Origin: Diatrype stigma | Lineage: Eukaryota; Ascomycota; Sordariomycetes; Xylariales; Diatrypaceae | Length of the DNA: 64,000 nt | Assembly: GCA_022225965.2 (NCBI GenBank) | Contig: JAKJXP020000052.1 | Coordinates: 62,001-126,000, forward strand | Direction of reading: 5' to 3' | Part shown: piece by piece, positions 33,201 through 44,900 of the stretch | Position numbering within the stretch: the first letter of the stretch is position 1 | Layout of the letters: the number at the start of each line of letters is the position of its first letter | Program-made: the position numbers and the translations under genes | Notes under the pieces: model-generated | Seen by the model: the letters and a program-made list of their open reading frames with translations, nothing else | Database searches by the model: none | Told to the model about the DNA's origin: nothing

Positions 33201-34555
33201 TTATCGCTGTACCGAGCCGCTCGCCCCTTTTCGAACACGAGTACGAGAGTTATATCGGGCGCGGGTGGCCTTTGCGCCATGTCAGACACGCCATTCAGGG
33301 CTGTCAGGGGAGGAATTGGCGGTCAACGGCAACCTGTCAAATATTTCCCCGTCATACCATCGATGATCGGATCGGATCTGATAAGATTTCTTCTCCCACT
33401 AGTCTCGGTCATTTCTTTCTAGAAACGAATACCGATCCACTGGGTGCCAGGGCCATCATCATCTAGCAGTACCGTCGCATCAAGCTCAGGCTACATAGGA
33501 AGGAATTTACCTCGCTCATCAGGTTTTCTACTACAGAAGCCTCGTCAGAAACACTACCCACTTTCATGATCGAAGGCGAACAGTCACCAGGGCTGCTCAT
33601 TACTCCCTCATAATTCTGTTCACCGGTGTGGCGGCCGCGTCAACGCAAGCATAACGACCAGTGGTAGGTATTGTACTACTTCGTATACCGAAGTACGCGT
33701 TTCGAACAGGATCCCTGGACCCTGGTGTATCTGGGCCGCGGCTACCTCAGCACGGTCCATCCGTTGAGAAATCATCTCTCAGGCCATTGACATACGAGTT
33801 TACTCAACGTTATTGTGTTAGCCACCGACTATGTAGATGAGGAATACATGGCCTGATAAATGTCGCACACGGCCATACCAACCTGCCGGCCTTCATAATC
33901 TACAATATCGTTATTGATGGGTGTCCAAGTGCCGCCATCCCATATAAAAAAATGTTTACAGTTTTTACACTGACATTGCTGTGATAACGAAAGGATCTGG
34001 ATTCGTGTTTTGCTGGTAGGTATTGGTACAATGCCTCTGCTACGCTTTCGTATTCTAGAACTAGAACCTTGTTCATTGATTCGCCTTCCAATGAAGCATC
34101 ACTACGCTATACTTGATGTCCATATGAAATATTTGCAAGATATGAACTATTCAACTACATACTTACATACAGCCACCGAATGCTGATTTCCAGCTCAGGT
34201 TAATGGTTTTCATCTTGTCCTACTCTGGAAGAAGTCGTCAAATGTAATTATTTTCTCTCTGTGATACTCATGCAAAGAGCCTGCAGCCGGCATAGGCTCT
34301 ACTACCCACCGGACTTCCGAAGCATTTCCTCACAGGATGCTTACCCCTTCACCTCGGTCGCTTCATGCAAGCTAGGGAAGTTAAATTTAGGTAGGCCCGC
34401 CGCTGGAGCTGGAAACTAAGTACCTACGTCTATCAAGGTCCCCTCCTGAATCCCCCTCTCTTTTACTTCCTGCTTCTTATGCAATTCTCGTCATATCTGG
34501 ACCACTGTTTCCCTAAGCCAATGACAAACCTCGCGTTCCGGTAACCAATCAGACG
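30281..34555. other. About 4.3 kb gene-poor intergenic region
   Basis: No frame here shows a recognisable domain or coding-like composition. It holds scattered ACCTACCTA/GGTAGGTA microsatellites (31285, 31855), a three-copy 10 bp tandem repeat (31428) and TACGGAGTA-type motifs (about 31872). The left part includes the promoter of the reductase and the right part the promoter of the FAD monooxygenase. Confidence 0.5.
31428..31457 (+). repeat. Three-copy 10 bp tandem repeat CCCTGTTATA
   Basis: Three perfect contiguous copies in intergenic DNA, of no known function. Confidence 0.85.
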
Positions 34556-36287
34556 ATGAGCGGGAACGGGAACGGAGAGAGCCGTCGGCCGAGGATCCGA
34601 GTCGCCATCGCGGGCGGGGGCATAGCCGGGCTAGCGCTCGCGGTAGGCCTCGCGAAGAAGCAGCCGCACGCCATCGAGGTGCGCGTGTACGAGGCGGCGG
34701 CGGCGTACCGAGACGTGGGGGCGGGGATGGCGCTGCACCGCAACGCGATCGGGGCCATGGGGCTCGTGGGTCCCGAGCTGGCGCGGGCGTACTTCGGCGC
34801 GGCGCTGGACATGGGCGAGGACGCGGGGACGGTCATGGCGACGGAGGTCTTCCTCGCACAGGGCCCGCACCGGGGCCAGCGCGTCGCCGAGCTCGGCCGC
34901 GCCGCCGGGCGCAAGACCGTCAGCCGCGCCGACCTGCTCGCCGCTTTCCTGGCGCTCGTCCCGCCCGAGTGCGTCTGCTTTGGCAAGAGGCTTGTTGGCG
35001 TCGAGGAACGGCCTGTACATATTGATGATGACGATGACGATGGTGCCGGCAAGGAGGGCAAGGAGGAAGAAGCAGCAGTGCGGCTGCGCTTCCAAGACGG
35101 CTCCCACGCCGAGGCTGACTGCCTTCTCGGGGCCGACGGCATCCACAGCTTCGTGCGGCGCCACCTCCTCGGGGCGGACCACCCCGCGACGTCGCCCAAG
35201 AACCACGACGGCTGGCAGATCTACCGCGTCATGGTGTCGGCCGAGGAGGCGCGGCGCCACATCAACCCCAAGTGGACGCAGCACGTGCCGATCCTGCTCG
35301 GGGCCCGGGGCCACGTCAACTGCATACCGCTGAACAAAGGCACGCGGTTGAGCGCGGGCGTCGCTGTGCGCCGTGGTAGTGGTGGTGGTGGTGGTGGTGC
35401 GGGGGCGGCTGCTGCTGCGATCATCACCACTTCCAGATCTCCGAGGGACCTGGATGATAACGATGGCAAAAATAGTTCGGAGAGCAGAAGGGGTGACCGA
35501 CAACCGCTACCCTTAGACCCAGCCCTGTACGCGGACTACACCGAGGAGGCGCAGCAGATCATACGGCTCGTAGCCCGCGGCGACACGAGCGCATCGTGGG
35601 CGCTGTCAGACCACGACCACGCGCCCTGCTACGCGCGGCGGGGCAGCGCCGTCGCGATCCTCGGCGACGCGGCACACGCGGCGCTGCCGTTTGCGGGCAA
35701 CGGGGCGGCGCAGGCCCTCGAAGATGCCGCCGTGCTGGACTGCCTGTTCGGTGCCGTCGTCGGCGCGGATGACGATGGTGGTCACCGGCGGCGGCGAAAG
35801 GCGATGATGATCGAAGACGTCCTGCTTGCGTATGATCATGTGCGCCGCCCGCGCAGCCAGGCCGTCGTGGACATCGCGCGGAAGTTCGGCAGGATCTACG
35901 CGTATGCGGAGGACGGTAGTAAGTGAACTAGCATCATAACTCTTGTCGCCGCCACCGCCACCACCCTTACCTGAACCCCCCCCCCCCCCCCCTTCTATCT
36001 CTTGTCAAGCCTCCTGACCCCGCCCCCTTCTGAATACATTGTTTATCCGTTCTTCAACCGGTCCATAGCCGCCTCATCCCTTCTGGACTACTAATAGCAC
36101 CCATTCCGGGAAGAGAAGACAATAGCTGACTCATCATGGTCCTGCAGTGCACGAAGACCCAGAGCGCCTGCGAGCGTTCTTCGCCGAAATGGCGGCGTTC
36201 ATGAACGACTTCGACGTCCAGAGGCAGAACGAGGCAGCGCTTGCGAAATTCAGGGAGTTGCAGCAGGCTCGCGGCGGATATTTTTAG
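34556..36287 (+). CDS. FAD-dependent aromatic monooxygenase (salicylate hydroxylase-like)
   Basis: Two exons, 34556-35918 and 36148-36287, give 500 aa. The second exon is easy to miss because exon 1 runs on to a stop after the donor. The splice (GTAAGT...CTGCAG, 229 bp) continues as YAYAEDG-MHEDPERLRAFF, the conserved tail of this family. Group A flavoprotein monooxygenases hydroxylate aromatic rings using NAD(P)H and O2. Visible motifs are GGGIAGLALAVGLAKK near residue 21, the DG motif LLGADGIHSFVRRHLL and the GD motif GDAAHAALPFAGNGAAQALEDAA. A long low-complexity Gly/Ser/Asp insertion lies around residues 280-325. The intron holds a run of 17 C. No signal peptide. The substrate is unknown. 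Confidence 0.9.
35976..35992 (+). repeat. Poly-C tract (17 C) inside an intron
   Basis: A pure C17 homopolymer in the intron of the FAD monooxygenase gene. It is prone to length variation and sequencing error, but not in coding sequence. Confidence 0.9.
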
Positions 36288-38523
36288 CATGAAGTTGTCT
36301 AGAACTGTGCTCTGACGCCGCCTTGAAGTTTTGTGTCCCACGAAGCTCATATTGTGACCCCCTATGATACTAGTATACCACCGACCTCCATGCCAATTGG
36401 TTGCAGAGAGTTCCCAAGATATCATCTGATAAACAAGCTTTCACGATTGACGATTAGTACCATTGACAGTGGCATTGATTGCCCTTGCCGGATTTCACAC
36501 TAAACCCAGGAAAGTAAAAACAAACGGTAAGTTGTATTAATCCGATAATCGCGGGCTTTGAAACTCGATGTTGGAGAAAGAAACGGCATGACACGCAAGG
36601 AAGCAAGTGTTGAAGAACCTTTCTGCTTTCGGCTTTCTTGTACGCGGCTGAGCCTGAGGTTGCTTTTTCAGTGGGCTCTAGGGAGCTCAAACGCTGCGCT
36701 AGCCGGCGTTGTCGCCTTATACTATGTGATAATACCATAATACCATCTAGACAGGGGCTTTATAGGTAGGTATGTATGTACAATACTTGGAGTCAATACT
36801 TGCATATGTGTGGGTGGTAGCGTTCCTTCCCGCAGCACCAGTGCCTCGGAACCATTGCCGAAAGGTGCGATGTGAAACCAGCGCATCACGCCTGCCACGC
36901 TTGTTCAAACTTCAAAGCCAGAAGGCGTGGAACTGGAAAGGGCCCATTTCTGCTATTGCCGTTGCCGTTGCCGTTGCCATTGCCATTGTCCGACTCAGCT
37001 ACTACGTAGTAACTACGGCACTTGCGTAGTGGCACTTGCGTAGTGGGGATTTCGCCCCCAGACCCAAGAGCTGAAACTCTCTCGAACATTTTTAGGTCTC
37101 CTCACCTTTAACTTGCCAGATGGTTTGTTTATGAGAGACTGACTCATAAGCACAACCTCGGATGAAAATGATGATACTTGTTATACTTTATCAAGTCTTG
37201 CTTACTATTATACATCGATTAGCCAGACTATCGCGATCGCTATAACGAACGTTCGTATCAGAGGTCGAAGTGCAGTAGCCGACAGATCTTCCGATACGTT
37301 CAAGGATCTTACGACTCCGAGCCTGCATCTGTCGGGTACGGGGGCCTACGAACTTTCCGACTAATGCATTGAGTGAACAAGAATAATAGCGAATATATTG
37401 TTTGGTAACTTCAAAGAATGCCGAGGCTGCTCAATGGAGCCTCTCACCACCGGCTGGCAGTGGAACGTCGGATAGTGCACCAAACGAGCGAAGATCGCGT
37501 CTAAACGTTGTGTCGGGGCCCCCAACTTATTCGGGCGCTCAGCGGCCGACCAGGGTTCCGGAGCTGTCGTTCCCGGGCCCCCTTCCAGCTCCGTCTCTGG
37601 CTGGCTATGTTTCAGACTCCCACCTAACCGTTCTGATGGTCGGGTTTCGAAAACAGGAGCAGTCGGGCTAGCAGCAGATCATGTCCATCGTCACTTTTCA
37701 AACGCCCCGTTCCACGATTAGCTGTATCTCTCTTTTTCGCAGTGGGTTTGTAGTGAGATGGCAGCCCGCGCCCAGTAGCATTAACCCTATACAAGTTGCT
37801 CCCTGTCCATTCTAGAAAACCTCCAGTCGGCGTTTCTTTAACATGCACGCAAGCATGATAGATGAACAAGTTTACACCTACCTACCTATTTACCTGTTTA
37901 CAGAATTCACGTGGCTGGCCATGATGTTGTCTGGTTTCTAAATCTACAGTATTCTTGCCCTACTTATTGTATAATTGGCGCCCTTGTCGCTCATCATCCT
38001 CCGATCTTCCTCCTCTACTATGTATGAAGCGGCCTTCGTCGACGTATACTAAGACCGGAACCAGTGCTTGCCGGGGCGGAACCCTTCGGCACCATACTTC
38101 AACTTCCCTTCGGCTTGACGCCCTTACCGACTATCTACTTGCCCGGCGCAGTTTTTAAACTAATAATACCCGTTCAACTGGACTGGACAATCTACCATTT
38201 TCGTTTTCAATGGCAATATAGCCCTCAGGCTGATAATATTTTCCACGTCGTTGAGTCGACCGCAGTTCTTGCCAAATTACATTCTATCCAGTCCGTTATC
38301 GTCAATCCTTTTTGACGCATCATACCGTCGTACTGCAAATATACGCGGGCGACTAATTTATACCATAATCCACCCCGTCTTTGGCTAAGTTCTCATGACA
38401 GTGTCTACGAGGATGTGCATTGTCAGCCACTCAGAAGATATCTACATGTCCCTTCTTCCTCCTCCAGCTTCACAACCTCCTATACCTTCAATGCACTTGC
38501 CGCCTCTTCACCATTCCTTAGCG
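36288..38523. other. About 2.2 kb intergenic region
   Basis: Mostly featureless. It contains a degenerate GTTGCC hexamer repeat at about 36951-36990, a TACTACGTAGTA palindrome near 36994 and a coding-like stretch on the plus strand (about 37420-37671, listed separately). The P450 promoter lies in the right part. Confidence 0.5.
37417..37671 (+). pseudogene. Possible gene remnant, unrecognised
   Basis: An open frame without a good ATG runs to a TAG at 37669. It reads SPPAGSGTSDSAPNERR and onward to PELSFPGPLPAPSLAGYV and LTVLMVGFRKQEQSG. Composition is richer in GC than the flanks and looks protein-like (Pro/Ser linker then a hydrophobic segment). No start, upstream exon or family is evident, so a decayed gene or transposon piece is the best guess. 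Confidence 0.2.
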
Positions 38524-40493
38524 ATGTCTGCCCTACCCGAGAGTAATCAGCTATCCACCGGTCCAAGCTCAACAGTGAGCTTGTTACCCCTGGTGCCGTT
38601 TATCCCTGGTCGGTTTAGTTATTATTTCATCGTCAGTTCGATATTACTATGCGTCTGGCTTTTCCGCCCAACGAGCAAACCCCAGGAAGTCGATGTGCCG
38701 CTCTATAATGCCCCCAGATGGAAGTGGATGTTTGAAGCCGACACATTGATACGAGACAGCTACTCAAAGGTGAGTGGTATTTTGCCTCCTAGAACCGCCG
38801 GTGACCAATTACGACACGCGTACTAATAATCGCCCGCCAGTTCAAGGATAACGTCTACCAGATCCGGGCCACCGAGGGCCCCAGAATTCTAATACCGGTG
38901 AGGTTTCTGCCGGAGCTCAAGTGCCTGCCGGAAGATACTCTCAGTGCTCAGGAAGCGGTGCATGAGGCTCTGCTGGCCCAATACACCCACTTTTCCGCTG
39001 GCCCCCATAGCGAGACGCTCTCCAAGCTGCTGCGTAATAACTTATCACAGCGGCTTTCGCGGCTCACGCCGAAGCTCAAGGATGAGCTCGACTTCATCAC
39101 GGCCCAGGAATTCCCTGAATGTGACGGTACATACCTCCCTTATTCGCGCCCTCCTATAGATATATAGGCCATTTTGCTAATGCACATAGCAGATTGGACG
39201 CCCTTCAACGCGCAGCCCTTCCTCGTTCGGACGGTCGCGCGACTTAGCGGGTGCGCGTTCGCAGGGCGTGCGCTGAGCCGTGCCGAGACATGGATGGACA
39301 CGACCGTGAATTACGCGACGACGGTGTTCCTCGCCGCTATCAAGCTGCAGTTCTTCCCCACGTGGGCACGGCCTGCCGCTCAGTACCTGATCCCTGACCT
39401 GTACGAGATTCCGCGAATGGTGGACCGGGCTGAGGCCATGCTCACCCCCATCATCGAAGAGCGGCTGCGGCGGCGGACTAGCAATGGGAGTGGTGCCGCC
39501 GGTAGCAGCACCACGAAGCTTGGCTACTATGATGAGAAGAATGGGAAAGTAGGAGAGGATGACAAAGGCGATGACGACGACTTCCTCCAGTGGCTCCTGG
39601 ATGCGCTGCCCGAGGACCAAAAGACGCGCTTCGACGTGCAGGCGCACCTACAGCTCATCTTGAGTGCGGCCTCGATCCACACGACGAGCAACCTCGTGAC
39701 CGATTGCGTCTACGACTTGGCGGAGCATCAGGAGTTGCAGGACATCCTCCGACAGGAGGCGGCCGAGGTATTGGAGCTGGGCGGAGAGGGCAAGAAGAGC
39801 GATGGCGAAGCAGGGGAGCAAATAGGCTGCCAAGAAGAGAAGAGCGGTTGGTTCGCCAAGGATGGCTTGGCCTTAGCCCGTCTTCGCAAGCTGGACAGCT
39901 TCATGCGCGAGTCGCAGCGCCTGCACGGCAACGTAACCTCCTTTATTCGCAAGGTGATGCGGCCCATCGACCTGTCTGACGGCACACACCTCCCGGCTGG
40001 CGCGAGTCTGCTGGCCCCGCTCGCTGGCGTCTCCCGCGACGACCGCTTCTACCCGGACGCCGAGACCTTCGACGGCCTGCGGTTCTGGCGGCTGCAGCAG
40101 GCGCAGGAGCAGGAGAGAGAGAGGGAGCGGGAACTTCTGCAGGCGAGATATGGAAACGTGGCCAACAGTAACAGTAACAACAACAACAACAACAGCAACA
40201 ACTACAACAATAGCAGCCAGTGGCAGTTCACCAGCATCGGCGACACAAACACCAGCTTCGGGTTGGGGCGCCACGCGTGCCCGGGGCGGTTCTTCGCCGC
40301 GGCCGAGGCCAAGATGATCCTAGCACACCTACTACTAAGGTACGACATCAAGCTAAAGGAGGGCGAGGGCCGGCCCCGGCCCATGATGTTCATGATGACC
40401 AAGTGCCCGAGCCCCAGCGCCGAGATCCTGTTCAAAAGAAGAAAAGGGAATGACCAGACAATGGCGCGGGCGATGAAACCAAAGATAAACTGA
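38524..40493 (+). CDS. Cytochrome P450 monooxygenase
   Basis: Three exons (38524-38769, 38841-39126, 39193-40493) with introns of 71 and 66 bp give 610 aa. In-frame ATGs at 38446 and 38395 would lengthen the N-terminus. 38524 was chosen because the membrane anchor FSYYFIVSSILLCVWLF then lies at residues 31-47. The heme signature FGLGRHACPG is at 533-542, with Cys540 as heme ligand. The ExxR motif ESQR is at 417-420, and the PERF-region equivalent is FDGLRFWR. The I-helix reads LSAASIHTTSNLV, with His/Thr at the usual acidic-Thr pair. The sequence most resembles the fungal ent-kaurene-oxidase-like P450 group. An Asn-rich insertion (AAC repeats, about residues 503-520) sits just before the heme loop, and an acidic insert at about 190-215 makes it longer than the usual 500-530 aa. 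Confidence 0.92.
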
Positions 40494-41995
40494 ATGAATG
40501 AAATGAATGAACGAAGTATCCCAGATGAAACTAGACACAACTAGAAATAAAAAGAAGTAAAGGGAAATACAAAAACACTTGAATATCATATACGGACCTA
40601 CCTACCTACATTGTAACATTGCCTGACAGTTGTGAGATATCAGCACGGATGCGCGGTTCGAGTAAGTGTCACAATGCGGGAAGAGGCTCAGCAAAACAAG
40701 GTCGAACAGAATATATTGCCGCCCGTGAAGCAAGACGGCTTCAGACGGGATGGCTGGTTTTATTCGAGTAAGTACTGATGCATTCGTGTTTCCAAGCAGA
40801 AAAGACTGGGGGTATCTCTAGTTTCGACGCAACAACGCTTGGCTGATGATGCAACATGCTCATGCTCATGCTCGCTCGCTTCCATCTCTTCGCTTCGCTT
40901 TATGCCATAAAATATCAAATCCATGACCACAGCTCCTTTACTTTCTGTCTTTGCCCCCCATCCCCTCTCCCTCATAGTTGCATCAAGCTGTTGTTGTTGT
41001 CGCCTTTGTTCTTCTCGTGTGTCGTTCATCATTATCATAAAAAGTCCAGCCAGCAGTGATTTGTAAAATGATGTAAACCGACCATCAAGAATCAGGGAGA
41101 AACCCTCCCCCTCCCATATATCGCGCGACCCCCCTGCGATCCCTCCCTTTTCGCTCCCAGAGCCCTCCACTCCACTCTCCAGTTCCCCAAATTAACAATC
41201 CACTGTAAATAACGCGCGAAGATGAAAAAGAAAGAGAAATTCCTGCGCGGTGGTCGACAGATGGGAACGGGTAATGAATATATGCAATAGCCAGCCATTG
41301 GTGTTTCATGTACAGTAACTGGGGCCCATTTAAATCCCAGACGAGCCTCCCCTTCCTGTCCAACTCTTTGGGAGACGTTCGGCTTCTGCGCCGCTTGACG
41401 CCGCAAGCGGCGAATTGCAGAAGCATCTGCCGTCTTGTATGGAGGCCCGTCCCGCGGCAACAGCCATTAAGTGTATCGGATGGGCGAGCTCCTAGAGCTC
41501 GGACAAACGAAGATTGATCAGGATAGGAGGCGGGCGTATATACCAAGAAAGAAGAAAAATGGTTCCATGAGAACCGGTCGAGGACTCGCTCGGAGATTGG
41601 TGGTGATGTATTAGGAACCATGCTGTTTGACACGGAATCCTGCGTGTTCGTTTGTTGACTTTGATGTCGTTTGGTGTCCAGCCCGTCTTATGTTTGAATG
41701 GTTATTGCTATTGCTCACAGAGTGGGCTTGCGCCCTCTTGAAATCTTGGTGTAACCTTGATGCTATGCCTCCCCCATGCCGTTTGATGATGACTAGTGAC
41801 GCTTTTAGCCGGAAATAATGGCTGCAAAAATGGGAATAGAGAAGACAATGACATTGTCAAAAAGAAATATTAAAGGTATGTACGATTCCAGAAGGAACGT
41901 TGGTAGAATATATGTTGAATGGAGCCTGTCCGTTGGGTGGATATCGTGCCAAAGATATAAATCGGAACATTATTGTCGTTCGGCGTGGAAAGCAG
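40494..41995. other. Convergent intergenic region with a hairpin
   Basis: Lies between the 3' ends of the P450 gene and the large methyltransferase-domain gene. Overlapping minus-strand frames at 41085-41633 show no domain and are probably untranslated. A strong hairpin occurs at 41383-41423. Confidence 0.5.
41383..41423. other. Stable inverted repeat (hairpin)
   Basis: CTTCTGC-GCCGCTTG pairs with CAAGCGGC-GAATT-GCAGAAG around a 6-nt loop, giving 15 base pairs with one bulge. It lies about 570 bp past the stop of the methyltransferase-domain gene, so it could be a structured 3' UTR element, a processing signal or chance. Confidence 0.5.
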
Positions 41996-44900
41996 TCAAA
42001 TGCTTGCGACTCGTCCCCTAGCTTCCGGAACCCTTGCGTGGCAGACCATGAGCTTGAGACTGGCTTCCCACTCCTCGCACTCGGCTAGCAAGGCGCGATC
42101 GTTCCAGATGCTGCGGTTCATACCTGTCGGCATCTCATAGCACCGGTTGTACCACCAGCGCCCAACCTTCGATACCATCTTCGTAATGTTCGCGTCGCCA
42201 ACCTCGGTCTGGTCGTTCATCATCTCGGCTAGACTGCGTTCGTCTTTCTTGCCGCGCTCCTTGTCGGTCGGGTTAGTGATAGAGCTTGCCACCGGCACCC
42301 CTACGCGGCAAGTCTTGACGTCGACAAACCCCCTTTTCCCCAGCAGCCGGAGCATGAGATCGGCTGTACTGCTAAGATTGATGTCTGGATTCTGCGTAGC
42401 GACTCGCTCTTTGAGATGGCGAACAGCCCGTCGTGTCCGGTTCCCCATGTTGTTGAGGTCCACATCAAGGATTGAGAGTTCGATGTAACCTCCAGGCTTG
42501 AGAACTCGCCACGCCTCCGCAATAATATTGCGATAGTGGGCTTCTGGGGCTGCCGCTGGAAACCTAAAAACAACAGACGTGAAGCTATCTGTACCAAATG
42601 GAAACTTGTCCTTGTGCGATTTGTACTGGATTTGGTGGTGGTTTGGCGGCGAAACAGGGAACGAGGTTGATTGGCGATCCTGCGAAATAGGTGCTCGCGG
42701 GGATAGGTTGAAGAAGGTTGCTGCAGGATATGTCTCAGCTGCATAGAAGGACCAATCGTCATTGCCAAGTCCATCAATGACGAGTATAGAATGACGCTTG
42801 AGAGATCCAACGGAATTAATGAGTTCATCCCGAGCTGGACTGAACAAAACATGCCCGAACGTGAGCCACTTGCTGACGGTCATCGAACCCACGCGAATAT
42901 TGACTTGTGATAAAGGAGTCTCCTCACTGCTCCGGCTGCTATAGGAGTTGGTCTTCGCTCTCCGGCTCTGATTCGAGCAAGAACTGTCCCGATTCAAAGA
43001 TCGTAGGGTGGTCTCCTGTGCCACGCTGGCGTTGGCATTCGTATTGTTGCGGTCGCCGTAGCCAGACACAAACTCGGATAGTGAGCGTGGTGTAGTAGGC
43101 TGTCCTGGGTCAAATCTAAACGCAGCATTGATTCTTGCGGTCATTTCGGCGCTGTAATGGCTAGATGATCTAGCTGTCTTCCCTGTCTCTGTGGAACCAC
43201 GGATGTCTCTAGAGCGATGTACTTTGATTGTTGGTGACTGTAATGGGATGTCTGACTCCTTGGGTACCTGCTTCCCATAATTTTCTAGGTGGAAGGGGAG
43301 ACCATGCGAAGATGTCGCCGACGGGGGGACATCGCCTAGCAAATCATTGTACTCATCCCAGACCTCGTCTTCTCCGGGTGGTGCGCTTGCTGCTGGGAGT
43401 ACCGCCACATGATTAGCAAGACTAACCATACCAGAGCTGCCAGAAGTGCTCGTCGTGCACTCTGAGCTTTTGCGAGGAGGGAAAGCTAGAAATTCCTTCC
43501 CTGGTTGGCAGTCTTCGGGAGATGGGTTACTGGGAGGGTTCGGGTCTTCGACACTAAACTGAGCAGCCTCTGCTGCTGCAGTCAATTCTGCGTAAGCAGA
43601 GTCTGGACTTGAAGGCCTTGGAGGACTAGGACCCTTGGCAACTGATTGACAATCAACTGGAGCCGGGCGGTCAGGTGGGGGTTGAAGGCTTATCCGGTGA
43701 AAAGGTCGCGAGAAGCTTTTCGATGATGACTGTTCGGGACGGGTGTTGACAACCTTGGGTATTCTACCAACATGAGGGAGCCTGCTTGGACGGTCACGTG
43801 CGGAAGTTAAACGAGGATCCTCGGCTGTTTGAGTCTGTTTTCGCAGTTGGGGGGCTGCTTGTTTCCGGATTGGTGAGCGTTCAGACCGTGCCGGCGAGGG
43901 GTCACGTAGCGATTGCGGAGGGGCCAGACTTCGAGTTTGACTCTTCGTCGATGTTCCGTGCTCATTCATAGCGTCTCTTCGTTCTAGTGCCTTCAGAGCC
44001 CCTGCCTCTCGCAGAATCTCACCGACATCTTGTTCAGTGTCTTCTTGTTCCGATGAATCCATCATGGCGTAGAAAGCAACTGGTTTTGTCTGCTCAGCTC
44101 TCGGTTCTTCAGACACATTTGCCTCGACCTTCTTCTTTGCATCCACGGCAGGTTGACTATGCGACCGACCAAACAGATTCCATTTCCGGGGAGATTTTGC
44201 TCGCTTTGTTAGTTTTTTCGGGCCAACACTAGGCTCCTGTTTTCGTTGCGCTATAGCGGGGCGGGGATCCAGCACCGAGTCGTCCGTCAAAATTGTCGTC
44301 GCGGCGCTACCAACTGAAGGAGACCTTATAGTCTGCGTCATGATCGGTTTCGGAAGGTTCAATGGCTTGTCGGGTGAGCGGCCACGCTGGACGGATCTCC
44401 GGAATGCGATGGTGGGCTTCATGGTGATAGCTTCTGAATCACTACTATCCGAAGGGCGACGTGATCGGGTAGATGGGTGTGGAAGAGCCGATGGCCACAA
44501 AGTCTGCCGAGTGTCATCCCTCGAAGACAGAGATACCGACGAGTTGTTCTGTGAAGGTATACTTGATCCTCCTAATGGCATACCCTGGTTGCTCTCAGCT
44601 CGAGTCAAGTCGGAGCTGGTATTTCTGTTCTCGATTATCTCACCGCCGGCGATAATAACGGGGTTCATTCTCTCCAGGAAGAAGGGGTCGGTTGAGCCCA
44701 TACTAGCCAGACTATCAGACGAAGACACAGGACCTGTTGGCCCACGAGGGAGGACCACGTTACTACTTCGCCTCTTCACCGCTCCAAATCTTCCGTATCC
44801 CTCATGACCCGTGCCAGCCGCAGGCCCCTTTCGGGGCGGTTTCTGTTTCTTCTCGGCCGAGGTTCCGTCAGAAGTAGCCTTTGCTCGCCGGCCGAAGATT

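Noticed and set aside
41085..41633. 182 aa minus-strand frame between P450 and the large gene
   Set aside because: No conserved segment; composition like 3' UTR and it contains the hairpin.
44340..44807. 155 aa plus-strand frame inside the methyltransferase-domain gene
   Set aside because: Antisense shadow of the 4.5 kb exon; no domain or codon bias of its own.
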